In this document: positions 29,283 through 38,369 of the stretch, piece after piece
How the letters are laid out: the number at the start of each line of letters is the position of its first letter
Numbering within the stretch: the stretch's first letter is position 1
Origin: Caldilineales bacterium
Lineage (GTDB): Bacteria > Chloroflexota > Anaerolineae > Caldilineales > Caldilineaceae
DNA: 64,000 nt
Assembly (NCBI GenBank): GCA_012271135.1
Contig: JAAXGZ010000152.1
Span: 18,940 to 82,939 of the forward strand
Direction: 5' to 3'
Position numbers and translations under genes: made by a program
Notes under the pieces: generated by a model
What the model was told of the DNA's origin: nothing
Seen by the model: only the letters and a program-made list of their open reading frames with translations
The model's database searches: none

Positions 29283-29315
29283 CGGCATCCGGTGAGTTCG
29301 TTTCCGGCATCCGGT
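29283..29315. repeat. direct repeat CGGCATCCGGT x2, 22-bp period
   Basis: Copies at 29283-29293 and 29305-29315. Confidence 0.85.
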
Positions 29316-29382
29316 CTGATTTCTGGGAATATTGTCGTTTGCTAGAATTCAGGTCGCGAGCGCAACACAGTGGAGGCTGGAC

Positions 29383-30699
29383 ATGGTCCGTATGCAACTT
29401 TCCCGGCGCCGGTTCTTGCAAGGTGTGTCTTGGTTGAGTGCAGGCGCCTTGGTGGCCGCCTGTACCGCCCCCATGCCTACTCTGGCAGGCATGGATGAAG
29501 GTGCGGCGGCTGAGCCCGTTCGCATCCGCTTTGCCGGATGGGGCAATACCGAGGAATTGACTCTCTATGAGAATATCGCCGCCGCCCATAGGGAAGAAGA
29601 CCCGGGCATCGAGATTGAAAACCTGGGGTTCCCTTTCTCTGATTACGCCCAGAAGCTGTTTGCTTGGATTGCCTCCGGGGATCCGCCGGAAAATCTGCGC
29701 ACGGGTACGCAGTTCTTCCCGACGCTGTGGGCCGACGACGTGTTGTTGCCGTTGACCGAATACTTCAATGTCGAGGAGAACTTCCTGGATGACAGCCATT
29801 ACATGACGGAGCTGTTCGACATCTACACCATGGATGACGACATGTTTGCAACCGTCATCGGTCCCAACGTGATGGCGGCCTATCTGAACATGGATATGCT
29901 GGAAGCGGCCGGACTGGAGTATCCCGCGGAAACCTGGACCTATGACGATTGGGTTGCCATGGCCCAGGCCATGACGGGTGGTGAGGGCATTGATCGGACA
30001 TTCGGATCCACCAATGCCTACTGGTGGATGGTGTGGCAGGTGCAGCTTTGGGCCAGAGGCGGCGATCTCTTTGATCAGGTATACGACCCAACGACCTGTA
30101 CGCTTGACAGTGAAGCCATGGTGGCCACTTGCCGCTGGCATCAGGATCTGGTGCACACCCACAAGGTAGCCCCCACCGCCGGCGAGGCGGCGGGTTTTGA
30201 AGGCGGGTGGAATTCGGGACGCATCGGTATGGAAGTCACCGGCACGTGGGCCGTGAACGCCCGCCGCAAGATTGACGCGTTCAGCTGGGATCTGGCGCAC
30301 CTCCCCCAAGATATGCACCAGGCCACGTCACATCTGGCAGGCGGCATCGTAATCCCGAAAACCGCCCGGAATCCAGATGCGGCCTGGTCGCACGCGGCCT
30401 ATCACATCAAGGACCGGGCCCAGGAGATGTACGCCATGGATGGCCTGAACGCGCCCATCATGCTGAAGTGGTCCAACTCTCCCACCTTCCTGGAACTGGA
30501 AGGGGCCCCTCCTCGCCACAAGATTCGCGTGGACGCCATGTCGTATTCGCGCAACCGGGACTTCTACTTTGCCCAGTGGACGGAAGTTCGCAACAAGGCC
30601 TTCAATCCAGAAATGGACAAGCTGATGACAGGTGAGCAGACACCGGAAAACACCGCTCGCAACATGGCCCGAAAGGCCCAGGAGATTCTGGACGGTTAA
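29383..30699 (+). CDS. ABC transporter extracellular solute-binding protein, tandem paralog
   Basis: SRRRFLQG plus VAAC lipobox; highly similar along its length to the 27899 gene product. Confidence 0.9.
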   Translation: MVRMQLSRRRFLQGVSWLSAGALVAACTAPMPTLAGMDEGAAAEPVRIRFAGWGNTEELTLYENIAAAHREEDPGIEIENLGFPFSDYAQKLFAWIASGDPPENLRTGTQFFPTLWADDVLLPLTEYFNVEENFLDDSHYMTELFDIYTMDDDMFATVIGPNVMAAYLNMDMLEAAGLEYPAETWTYDDWVAMAQAMTGGEGIDRTFGSTNAYWWMVWQVQLWARGGDLFDQVYDPTTCTLDSEAMVATCRWHQDLVHTHKVAPTAGEAAGFEGGWNSGRIGMEVTGTWAVNARRKIDAFSWDLAHLPQDMHQATSHLAGGIVIPKTARNPDAAWSHAAYHIKDRAQEMYAMDGLNAPIMLKWSNSPTFLELEGAPPRHKIRVDAMSYSRNRDFYFAQWTEVRNKAFNPEMDKLMTGEQTPENTARNMARKAQEILDG

Positions 30700-30773
30700 C
30701 ACACGGTACCCAGAATCAACACACTTCCATCTGGAATTTCCTGGCAGACAGCCAAGACAGAAGGGAACTTCGT

Positions 30774-30816
30774 GCGGCAGTTGCCCGGTCTCGACTCCGG
30801 ACCGGGCAACTGCCGC
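30774..30816 (+). promoter_or_regulatory. strong intergenic hairpin between SBP and permease genes
   Basis: GCGGCAGTTGCCCGGTC-TCGACTCCG-GACCGGGCAACTGCCGC, perfect 17-bp stem. Confidence 0.9.
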
Positions 30817-30846
30817 CAGACTACCTGAAGGCAGGGAAACCGACTT

Positions 30847-31764
30847 GTGATTGGACGTCTTTTGGCTTCCCGGGGCCGGAATCTTACCCGGCGGGAAGCC
30901 CTCGAGTGCTACCTGTTTATTTCCCCGGTATGTATCGGACTTCTGGCTTTCACCATTGGCCCCATATTGGCTTCCCTCTATTTCAGTTTCACGGAATACA
31001 ACATTATCCGGGCACCGAAGTGGGTGGGTCTGGGAAAGTTCCATGACCTGATACAGGATGAACTGTTTTGGCAGTCCCTTAAGGTAACAAGCCTGTATGT
31101 GGTCATGCACCTGCCGCTAAGCCTGGTGCTGGCGTTGGGCATCGCCCTGCTCATGAACCAGAAAGTGCGTGGCATCATATTTTTCCGTACTGTCTATTAC
31201 CTGCCGTCAGTCGTGTCCGGTGTGGCCGTGGCACTGCTGTGGATGTGGATTTTCAATCCCGAATTTGGTATTCTCAACACGCTGCTGGCTTTGGTCAACA
31301 TCCGGGGACCGGCATGGCTCTTTGATGAGCACTGGTCCCTGCCGGCGATTGCCCTCATGAGTTTGTGGGGTGTGGGTGGCAGCATGCTGATCTACTTGGC
31401 GGGCCTGCAGGGCATCCCCAGCGAACTGTACGAGGCCGCGGAGATCGACGGTGCGTCTCGCTGGCGCCGGTTCTGGTTCATTACGTTACCGCTGTTGAGT
31501 ACCGTGATCCTGTTCAACCTGGTGATGGGCCTCATCGCGTCCTTCCAGGAGTTTACGCCGGCCTATGTCATGACCAGCGGAGGGCCGAATTTCTCCACCT
31601 TGTTCTACAACTATTACCTGTACGAGAACGCGTTCGAGTACCTGTACATGGGCTATGCCTCCGCCATGGCCTGGGTCCTGTTGGTGATTGTGCTGATCCT
31701 GACGCTGCTGGTATTCAAGTCCTCGCCCATGTGGGTGTTCTATCAGGAACGACAGAAGGAATAG
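30847..31764 (+). CDS. sugar ABC transporter permease (MalF/UgpA type)
   Basis: EAAEIDGASRWRRFWFITLPLL EAA motif, 6 TM. Confidence 0.93.
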   Translation: MIGRLLASRGRNLTRREALECYLFISPVCIGLLAFTIGPILASLYFSFTEYNIIRAPKWVGLGKFHDLIQDELFWQSLKVTSLYVVMHLPLSLVLALGIALLMNQKVRGIIFFRTVYYLPSVVSGVAVALLWMWIFNPEFGILNTLLALVNIRGPAWLFDEHWSLPAIALMSLWGVGGSMLIYLAGLQGIPSELYEAAEIDGASRWRRFWFITLPLLSTVILFNLVMGLIASFQEFTPAYVMTSGGPNFSTLFYNYYLYENAFEYLYMGYASAMAWVLLVIVLILTLLVFKSSPMWVFYQERQKE

Positions 31765-31766
31765 CT

Positions 31767-32627
31767 GTGTCTGTAGCCCAGGGCACGAGCAGGACTACGG
31801 CGCGGCGCCTTGAACATTTCTTAACCTACTTGTTGCTGGTCACCGGGGGGGTGGTCATCTGTATCCCGTTCTTCTGGATGATCTCTACCTCCCTGAAGCA
31901 GCAGATGGATGTCTACCTCTTTCCCCCCCAATGGATCCCCGAGCCAGTGCAGTGGGACAACTATCGACAGGTCATGACCTTCTGGCCCTTTTGGACCTAT
32001 GTCGGCAACAGTGTCTTTGTCAGTGTGGGTTCGATCGTCGGCAAGCTGATTGCCAGTTCGCTGGCGGCCTATGGGTTCGCCCGTTTGCGGGCGCGCGGCC
32101 GGGATGTCATTTTTGTCATTCTGCTCAGTACCATGATGCTGCCCAGTCAGGTGACGCTGATTCCCCAGTTCATCCTGTTCAGCAAGCTGCGCTGGATTGA
32201 CTCGTTCAAGCCGTTGGTGGTACCGGCGTTTTTCTTAGGGCCATTCTACGTTTTCCTGCTGCGTCAGTTCTTTATGACCATCTCCTTTGAACTGGAAGAC
32301 GCGGCGCGCATGGACGGGTGCAATTCGCTGCAGGTCTTCTACCGCGTGATTCTGCCTCTCTCGATGCCGGCACTGGCCATAGTTGCCATCTTTGAATTCC
32401 GGGGACGTTGGAATGATTTCCTGGAACCGCTGATCTTCTTGAATTCGCCGTCCAAAAGAACGCTGGCGCTGGCGCTCCAGTTTTTCCAGGGTTCGGAAGG
32501 TGTGTTGCCTCAGCTGCATCTGCTGATGGCCGCCTCTTTCCTGAGCATGGTACCCCTGTTGGTGTTGTTCACGGTGGCCCAGAAGCGGTTCATCCAAGGC
32601 ATTGTCTTCACGGGGATCAAAGGCTGA
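31767..32627 (+). CDS. sugar ABC transporter permease (MalG/UgpE type)
   Basis: EDAARMDGCNSLQVFYRVILPLSMPALA; GTG start. Confidence 0.93.
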   Translation: MSVAQGTSRTTARRLEHFLTYLLLVTGGVVICIPFFWMISTSLKQQMDVYLFPPQWIPEPVQWDNYRQVMTFWPFWTYVGNSVFVSVGSIVGKLIASSLAAYGFARLRARGRDVIFVILLSTMMLPSQVTLIPQFILFSKLRWIDSFKPLVVPAFFLGPFYVFLLRQFFMTISFELEDAARMDGCNSLQVFYRVILPLSMPALAIVAIFEFRGRWNDFLEPLIFLNSPSKRTLALALQFFQGSEGVLPQLHLLMAASFLSMVPLLVLFTVAQKRFIQGIVFTGIKG

Positions 32628-32731
32628 CCACAGGCGCCAACATTGCCTTTTTCCAGTTATCGTGTGTCCCGACCTCCCTCCTGCACCAGTTGCCGAGTCT
32701 TGTCCACGATTCACTGGAAGCTTCCGTCAAT

Positions 32732-34168
32732 ATGAATGACACCCGACCCAATATTCTTTTTTTCTTCGCGGATCAGTACCGCCATGATGCACTCGGCCTG
32801 AACGACGCGGCTGTGGTACAAACTCCCGGCCTCGATGATCTGGCAGCGCGCGGCATGCGGTTCTCGCATGCCTTTACCCCCACTTCTCTCTGTTCGCCTG
32901 CCCGAGCTTCCCTATTGACAGGACTCTACGCCCATAATCACGGCTTGCTGGCCAACATGGGCAATTTCAATGGGGTCTTCGATCGGCAGCTGTTGGACCA
33001 CGTGGGTTACCCCCAGTTGCTGGGACGCAACGACTACGATGTGCACCATGTGGGCAAGTGGCACCTGCCTGCCGATGACAACCCGATCCATTGGGGGTTT
33101 CAGTCCTTTGCATCGGACTCGCACTACGCTGCGGAAAAAAGGAATCTGGGGCTGGAAGCGGATCGGGCCAAGGAAGTGCAACGGTTGGAATGGGGTGGCT
33201 CGGCACCGTTCTGTGGTCGTTCCCAACTTCCAGCCGAGCAATTGCAGGAGGCGTGGGCAGCGGACAGGACCATTGCCTTGCTGGAAGAGCAGGCGACCCG
33301 GGATCAGCCGTTCATGATCTGCACCTCCTTCTTCGGCCCCCATTTCCCCTACAGTGTGCCCGCCCCCTACGACACCATGTATGACCCGGATTCAGTGGGA
33401 CGCTGGGGCAATTTCGAGGAAACTTTCGCTGGTAAGCCGCTCATTCAGCAAAAGGAGATGTTGCGCTGGAACGCCAGTCACTTGACCTGGGCTGACTGGC
33501 AGCGGGTGATCGCCCATTACTGGGGCTATTGTACGTTTATCGATGCTCAGATCCAAAGCGTGCTGGAGCGACTGGAGGCACTGGAACTGGCTTCGAATAC
33601 CATCGTGGTTTTCGCCAGTGACCACGGCGACATGTTGGGCAGTCACCGGCTGTTCAACAAAGGTATGTATATGTATGATGAGACGTACCGCATCCCGTTG
33701 ATTATTCATTGGCCGGGAGTGACTGAAGGCGGATCACACTGCGATGCCTTTGTCAATCTGGTCGATCTGATGCCTACGTTGCTGGAGTGGGGAGGCGCAG
33801 AGGAACCCGCCGAGTTGGATGGTCGTTCCCTGGTTCCTCTGCTGCACGGTGCGACTCCGGCGGATTGGCCCGATGATGTGTATGCGGAATTCCATGGGTA
33901 TGAGTCCGCCCTGTTCACCCAGCGTATGGTACGCACCCGGAACTGGAAGTACATATACAATCCGGGTGCCGAGGACGAACTGTATGATGTGGCCAGTGAT
34001 CCGGGTGAATTGCGCAATTTGGCTGAAGACCTCGGATATAAGCATGTGCTCCGGCGCATGAAGGATCGTCTGGTTGCTTGGCTGAACCGCACTCGAGACG
34101 ACATAGGTTCAGAAGACAGCTGGAAGGGTTCTCCCTACGATCTGTATATTACGCAGAGAGAACGATAA
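32732..34168 (+). CDS. sulfatase
   Basis: RPNILFFFADQYRHDALG, CSPARASLLTG, VFASDHGDMLGSH. Confidence 0.94.
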   Translation: MNDTRPNILFFFADQYRHDALGLNDAAVVQTPGLDDLAARGMRFSHAFTPTSLCSPARASLLTGLYAHNHGLLANMGNFNGVFDRQLLDHVGYPQLLGRNDYDVHHVGKWHLPADDNPIHWGFQSFASDSHYAAEKRNLGLEADRAKEVQRLEWGGSAPFCGRSQLPAEQLQEAWAADRTIALLEEQATRDQPFMICTSFFGPHFPYSVPAPYDTMYDPDSVGRWGNFEETFAGKPLIQQKEMLRWNASHLTWADWQRVIAHYWGYCTFIDAQIQSVLERLEALELASNTIVVFASDHGDMLGSHRLFNKGMYMYDETYRIPLIIHWPGVTEGGSHCDAFVNLVDLMPTLLEWGGAEEPAELDGRSLVPLLHGATPADWPDDVYAEFHGYESALFTQRMVRTRNWKYIYNPGAEDELYDVASDPGELRNLAEDLGYKHVLRRMKDRLVAWLNRTRDDIGSEDSWKGSPYDLYITQRER

Positions 34169-34971
34169 GGGAACACAAAGGCTCTTGTTCCTTCAGTGGC
34201 GTTTGATGCCCTGGCGTTGCCAAGGGCAACGATTGTCTCTTGGGCCGCAGTCCACCCGGAAGACCTGTACTTTGGCTGTCAAGTCGATTGGTTGGATTGC
34301 CGTATTGCAATTGCCCTTGGCTCTGTCAGAGTTGCAGGCAGGCTCCCCAAATTCGACGCTCCTGTTGTCAACTGCCTGCCGCAGCGTGCGAACGGCATGC
34401 CAATGGGAGGTCAAGTGTGCATCAAAACGCCGTTGATGTTCCTTGTGATGTTCAAACCGACGACGAGAATCGCTGGCGGGGGTGACCCGGTGTCATCCGT
34501 TGGTCTTGCGGGAGAGTCGTTTTTGGTCCTCGGCGCAGGCGAAAAGCGGCAGCCGAAAAAGGACGGTGATGGCATGTTCGTACGCGTCTTTGAGGTTCCG
34601 GGACTTGTGCTCCATCGGCTGTCGATGCCGACGTTGGCAACTTCACGTTGTTCGCCGATCCTGGTTGGAGATCGTTTGTGTACCACCTTGGCCTGAACCA
34701 GAGCCATGGCACCGTGCCGGCGCAACGCACGTGCGCTTGTACGGCTGTATGTTCCTTCCACTCGTCGCGTCGATGAGCAAAAGCTGTACCGGGAGACTCT
34801 GCCTGCCTAATACGGGTTGGTGGAGGTTGGTGGAACGCCGACAGGGTCGGAAAACCGGATTCTCATGGTCGGCCGCAAGAAAAAACGGCTGCTTCCCACC
34901 TGTGTCGTTCCCAGTGACCCGTGCGCTGCTTTGGAAGTGGTGGCAGTTCGCAGCGTCTCCAAACAGGCCTC

Positions 34972-36477
34972 TCAGGCACCGCAGTAGCGGTAGTTGTCCA
35001 TCCTGTCGGTCAGGGCAAGACGATCACCCAGTTTCGCCAGCATCTCGGCCTTCACCTGGAGGTGTCCGGGATCGTCCCAGAGGTTCTGCATTTCCAACGG
35101 ATCGTTTTCGAGGTCGTAGAGCACGCCTTCCCCGAAACCGCCATAGATGCAGATCTTCCAGCGTTCCGTGATCAGCATGCGGTAGCGGCACATCTCCTGC
35201 GACACGCCGTCCTCGTCGAACTCCATCAGCTTGCCGTCCTGCTGCGGCCGGGCTCCCGTGTCGATGACGGGCCTCAGTGATTCGCCGGGCAGGATCGCGC
35301 GTTGTGCCTGTTGGCCTCCCCGCAGGTCGAAATCCTGCTGGTCCAGGCCTGCGTAGTCGAGGACCGTCGGCACGAAGTCCAAATGGCTGACCGGCTGTGA
35401 CACCCCCATGCCCTGCTGTCCTCCGGGCGCGCGCCAGATCAAGGGCACGCGCACAACGGGTTCGTACGGCCAGGGGCCCTTGAACAACAGGTGGTGCGAC
35501 CCCAGGTAGTCGCCGTGGTCGGAGAGGAATACGACGATGGTGTTCTTGGTCAACCCGCATTCGTCCAACGCACTGAGCAACCGTCCCACGCAGTCGTCGA
35601 TGTGGGTGATCATGCCGTAGGTCTGGGCAATGGATTCCCTCAAGACAGCCTCATCCCAGTTGCGGTGCATGTTTCGGTCACCCATGTCAAACCGCTCCAG
35701 GTAGCCGCACGGATCCTCGAGGTGGTTCCAGTTGTCGGGCAGCGAGACGGCTGCGGGGTCGTACATCTCGCTGTAGGGTTTGGCGGCGCAGAAGGGATGG
35801 TGCGGGTCCGGGAAGGAGGTCACAAGAAAGAAAGGCTGGTCTTCCTGCGCAGACAGGAAGTCGATGCTGCGCTCGGTGATCCAGTCGTTGTAGTGCCATT
35901 CGGGCGGGATGGGCATGCGCCAGGTCTGCGGGCCCGCGGAGTAATAGGCCTTCTCCCGGCTCAGTTCGGCCTTGGTGCCGGGCCGCTTGGCCTCCACGTC
36001 GTTTACGTAGTCCCCGTTGACGTAGTTCACGTGCCCGCCCACGTAGTCCACGCTTTCGTAGCCGTAGAACGGCAGCGGCAGTTCCTTGATGGTGCCGTCG
36101 TTCCACAGGTCCCGGCTTTCCCAAGTGGCCGGCTGGCCGTCGTCGTCCCGCGCATCGGTGCTAAAGGGTTGCAGGTGAATCTTGCCGACACAATGGGTCC
36201 GATAGCCGTTCGCAGCCAGCACACCGGTCACGGTGGGAATGTTTTCGTCCAGGTTACAGCCATTGGTGGTCAGGCCGTGCTGGCGCGGGGTCAGGCCAGT
36301 GTGCAGTGTCGCCCGCGAGGGTTGGCAGACCGGGTTGGAGGGGTAGGCCCGATTGAAATTGACTCCCTCTGCGGCCAGCCTGTCCAGATTGGGCGTCCGG
36401 ACTTCATCGTTGCCATTCCAGCCCAGGCTGAAACTGTTCATCTGGTCGACGATGACGACAAGGAAGTTGGGCTGCAT
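34972..36477 (-). CDS. sulfatase, close paralog of 20096..21592
   Basis: CQPSRATLHTG (CxPxR); near-identical blocks to the 20096 sulfatase. Confidence 0.93.
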   Translation of the reverse strand: MQPNFLVVIVDQMNSFSLGWNGNDEVRTPNLDRLAAEGVNFNRAYPSNPVCQPSRATLHTGLTPRQHGLTTNGCNLDENIPTVTGVLAANGYRTHCVGKIHLQPFSTDARDDDGQPATWESRDLWNDGTIKELPLPFYGYESVDYVGGHVNYVNGDYVNDVEAKRPGTKAELSREKAYYSAGPQTWRMPIPPEWHYNDWITERSIDFLSAQEDQPFFLVTSFPDPHHPFCAAKPYSEMYDPAAVSLPDNWNHLEDPCGYLERFDMGDRNMHRNWDEAVLRESIAQTYGMITHIDDCVGRLLSALDECGLTKNTIVVFLSDHGDYLGSHHLLFKGPWPYEPVVRVPLIWRAPGGQQGMGVSQPVSHLDFVPTVLDYAGLDQQDFDLRGGQQAQRAILPGESLRPVIDTGARPQQDGKLMEFDEDGVSQEMCRYRMLITERWKICIYGGFGEGVLYDLENDPLEMQNLWDDPGHLQVKAEMLAKLGDRLALTDRMDNYRYCGA

Positions 36478-36485
36478 CGGATTCG

Positions 36486-37337
36486 CTATCCCTTTAGGCC
36501 GGTAAGGGCTATGCCCCGGATGATCTGCCGCTGGAACAGCAGGAAGGCGATCACCACCGGAAAGACGGCGATGAAGGCGCCGGCGTTCTGGACGGCGAAG
36601 TTGCGCTCGTATTCCGCCGCGAACGTGGCCAGGCCGACCGCCAGCGTGTACTTGGCGGTGTTGGTCAGGACCACCAGGGGCCAGAGCAGGTTGTCCCAGT
36701 TGGCCAGGAACTGGATGATGCCCAGGGCCGCCAGCGACGACGGCACCAGCGGCAATGCCACGAACACGAACAGGCGCGGCTCGCTGGCGCCGTCGATGCG
36801 TCCGGCGTCCAGCAGCTCGTTGGGCACACTGTGCATGAACTGGCGCATCAGGAAGATTCCGTAGGGGGTCACCACGGCCGGAACGATGATGGAGGCGTAG
36901 GTGTTGAGCAGGTTGGCCCAGAGCACCACTTGGTAGTGGGGAATCAGCAGCATGGGGCCCGGGATCATCATCGTGGCGATGATCACGTAGAACATCGGTT
37001 CCTTGAAGCGGAAGTCGTACTTGTTCCAGACGAAGCCCAGGTAGGCGGAGGTGAGCACGCTGAGCGGCGTGGCCACGCCGGTGACCAGCAGGCTGTTCAT
37101 GAAGTAGCGGCCGAACTTGATCTTCGTCCAGGCTGCAATCAGAGGTTCCAGCGTGAAGGTCTTGGGCAGGAAGGAGGGCGGATACTGGCTGATTTCCGCC
37201 TCCGCCTTGAAGGTGGACATCCCCATCCAGAGGACGGGGAAGAGCATGGCGAAGGCCCCGATGAACAAGAGCAGGTACAGGAGCACCGCCCCGGGATCGA
37301 TGCGCAGGCGGATGCGCCGGGCAGTGGCGGTGGTCAT
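36486..37337 (-). CDS. sugar ABC transporter permease (MalG type)
   Basis: LDAGRIDGASEPRLFVFVALPLVPSSLA, 6 TM. Confidence 0.92.
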   Translation of the reverse strand: MTTATARRIRLRIDPGAVLLYLLLFIGAFAMLFPVLWMGMSTFKAEAEISQYPPSFLPKTFTLEPLIAAWTKIKFGRYFMNSLLVTGVATPLSVLTSAYLGFVWNKYDFRFKEPMFYVIIATMMIPGPMLLIPHYQVVLWANLLNTYASIIVPAVVTPYGIFLMRQFMHSVPNELLDAGRIDGASEPRLFVFVALPLVPSSLAALGIIQFLANWDNLLWPLVVLTNTAKYTLAVGLATFAAEYERNFAVQNAGAFIAVFPVVIAFLLFQRQIIRGIALTGLKG

Positions 37338-37344
37338 GGTCCGG

Positions 37345-38298
37345 TCAGGCTCCGATATCCCATGAACTGCGCAGGAAGCGCAACTGCACGAAGGTCATCA
37401 ACATGATGATGCCGAACAGGATGAAGGAGATGGCCGCGCCGTAGCCGAACCGGAACAGCTGGAAGGTCTTCTCGTACAGGAGCAGCACCACCGTCGTGGT
37501 GGAGAAGAGAGGGCCGCCCGCAGTCATCACATACATGGGCACGAACACCTGCAGGCTGTTGATCACCCCGACCACCACCACGAAGGAGAGGGCCGGCATC
37601 AACAGTGGCAGGGTGATGCGGAAGAAGCTGGCCCGTGCCCCGGCCCCGTCGATTTGGGCCGCCTCGTAGTAGGTTTGCGGAATGTTCTGCAGGCCCGCCA
37701 GCAGGATGATCATGCGCACCCCCAGGAACTTCCAGAAGCCGAACAGAATCAGGCTGTTCATGGCGTGCTGGGGGCGCGTGAGCCAGCCGATCTCCGGCGG
37801 CGGAGGCAGGTTCAGGAAGTCCGCCGTGGCGAAGATGGAGGTGTTCAGGATGCCGAACCGGGGCTGGTAGATGAACTCCCACACCAGGGCCACGGCTACC
37901 ATGCCGGTTACCGTGGGCATGAAGTAGCTGGCCCGCAAGAAGGCCTGGAACCGCTTGACCGAGTTGATCATGACGGCGACCAGGAGACAAATGACGGTGC
38001 CCAGGACCACATTGCCGAAGGCAAACTCGAACGAGTTGCCCATGGCCAGCCAGAAACGCTGGTCCTTAAACAGAGCCTCGGCATAGTTGTCCAGGCCCAG
38101 GAATTCCTGGGTTGGACGCAGCGGCTGCCAGTCGAAGAAGCTGTAGATGAACGTGTAGATGAAGGGGAATACGGTCCAGATCAGGAAATACGCGGCGGCC
38201 AGCACAATGGCGCCGGCAATCATGGCGTTCTGGCCTGCCAGCCGAATGCGATGGGGGCTTGCGGCCTCAGGCCGCAGCAAGCGTGAAAGGAAGGCCAT
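37345..38298 (-). CDS. sugar ABC transporter permease (MalF type)
   Basis: YEAAQIDGAGARASFFRITLPLLMPAL; real start is ATG 38298, not the 39597 track ORF. Confidence 0.92.
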   Translation of the reverse strand: MAFLSRLLRPEAASPHRIRLAGQNAMIAGAIVLAAAYFLIWTVFPFIYTFIYSFFDWQPLRPTQEFLGLDNYAEALFKDQRFWLAMGNSFEFAFGNVVLGTVICLLVAVMINSVKRFQAFLRASYFMPTVTGMVAVALVWEFIYQPRFGILNTSIFATADFLNLPPPPEIGWLTRPQHAMNSLILFGFWKFLGVRMIILLAGLQNIPQTYYEAAQIDGAGARASFFRITLPLLMPALSFVVVVGVINSLQVFVPMYVMTAGGPLFSTTTVVLLLYEKTFQLFRFGYGAAISFILFGIIMLMTFVQLRFLRSSWDIGA

Positions 38299-38319
38299 GG
38301 GATTTCTTGCGGTTTCTGG

Positions 38320-38356
38320 ACGGGAAGGCAACCGGGAGCACCGGCTGCCTTCCCGT
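38320..38356 (-). promoter_or_regulatory. intergenic hairpin between SBP and permease genes
   Basis: ACGGGAAGGCA...TGCCTTCCCGT, 11-bp perfect stem with inner CCGG/CCGG. Confidence 0.85.
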
Positions 38357-38369
38357 GTCCATGTGCAAA

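Noticed and set aside
34190-34970. Possible gene or transposase remnant after the 32732 sulfatase
   Set aside because: No frame gave a recognisable family even allowing frameshifts
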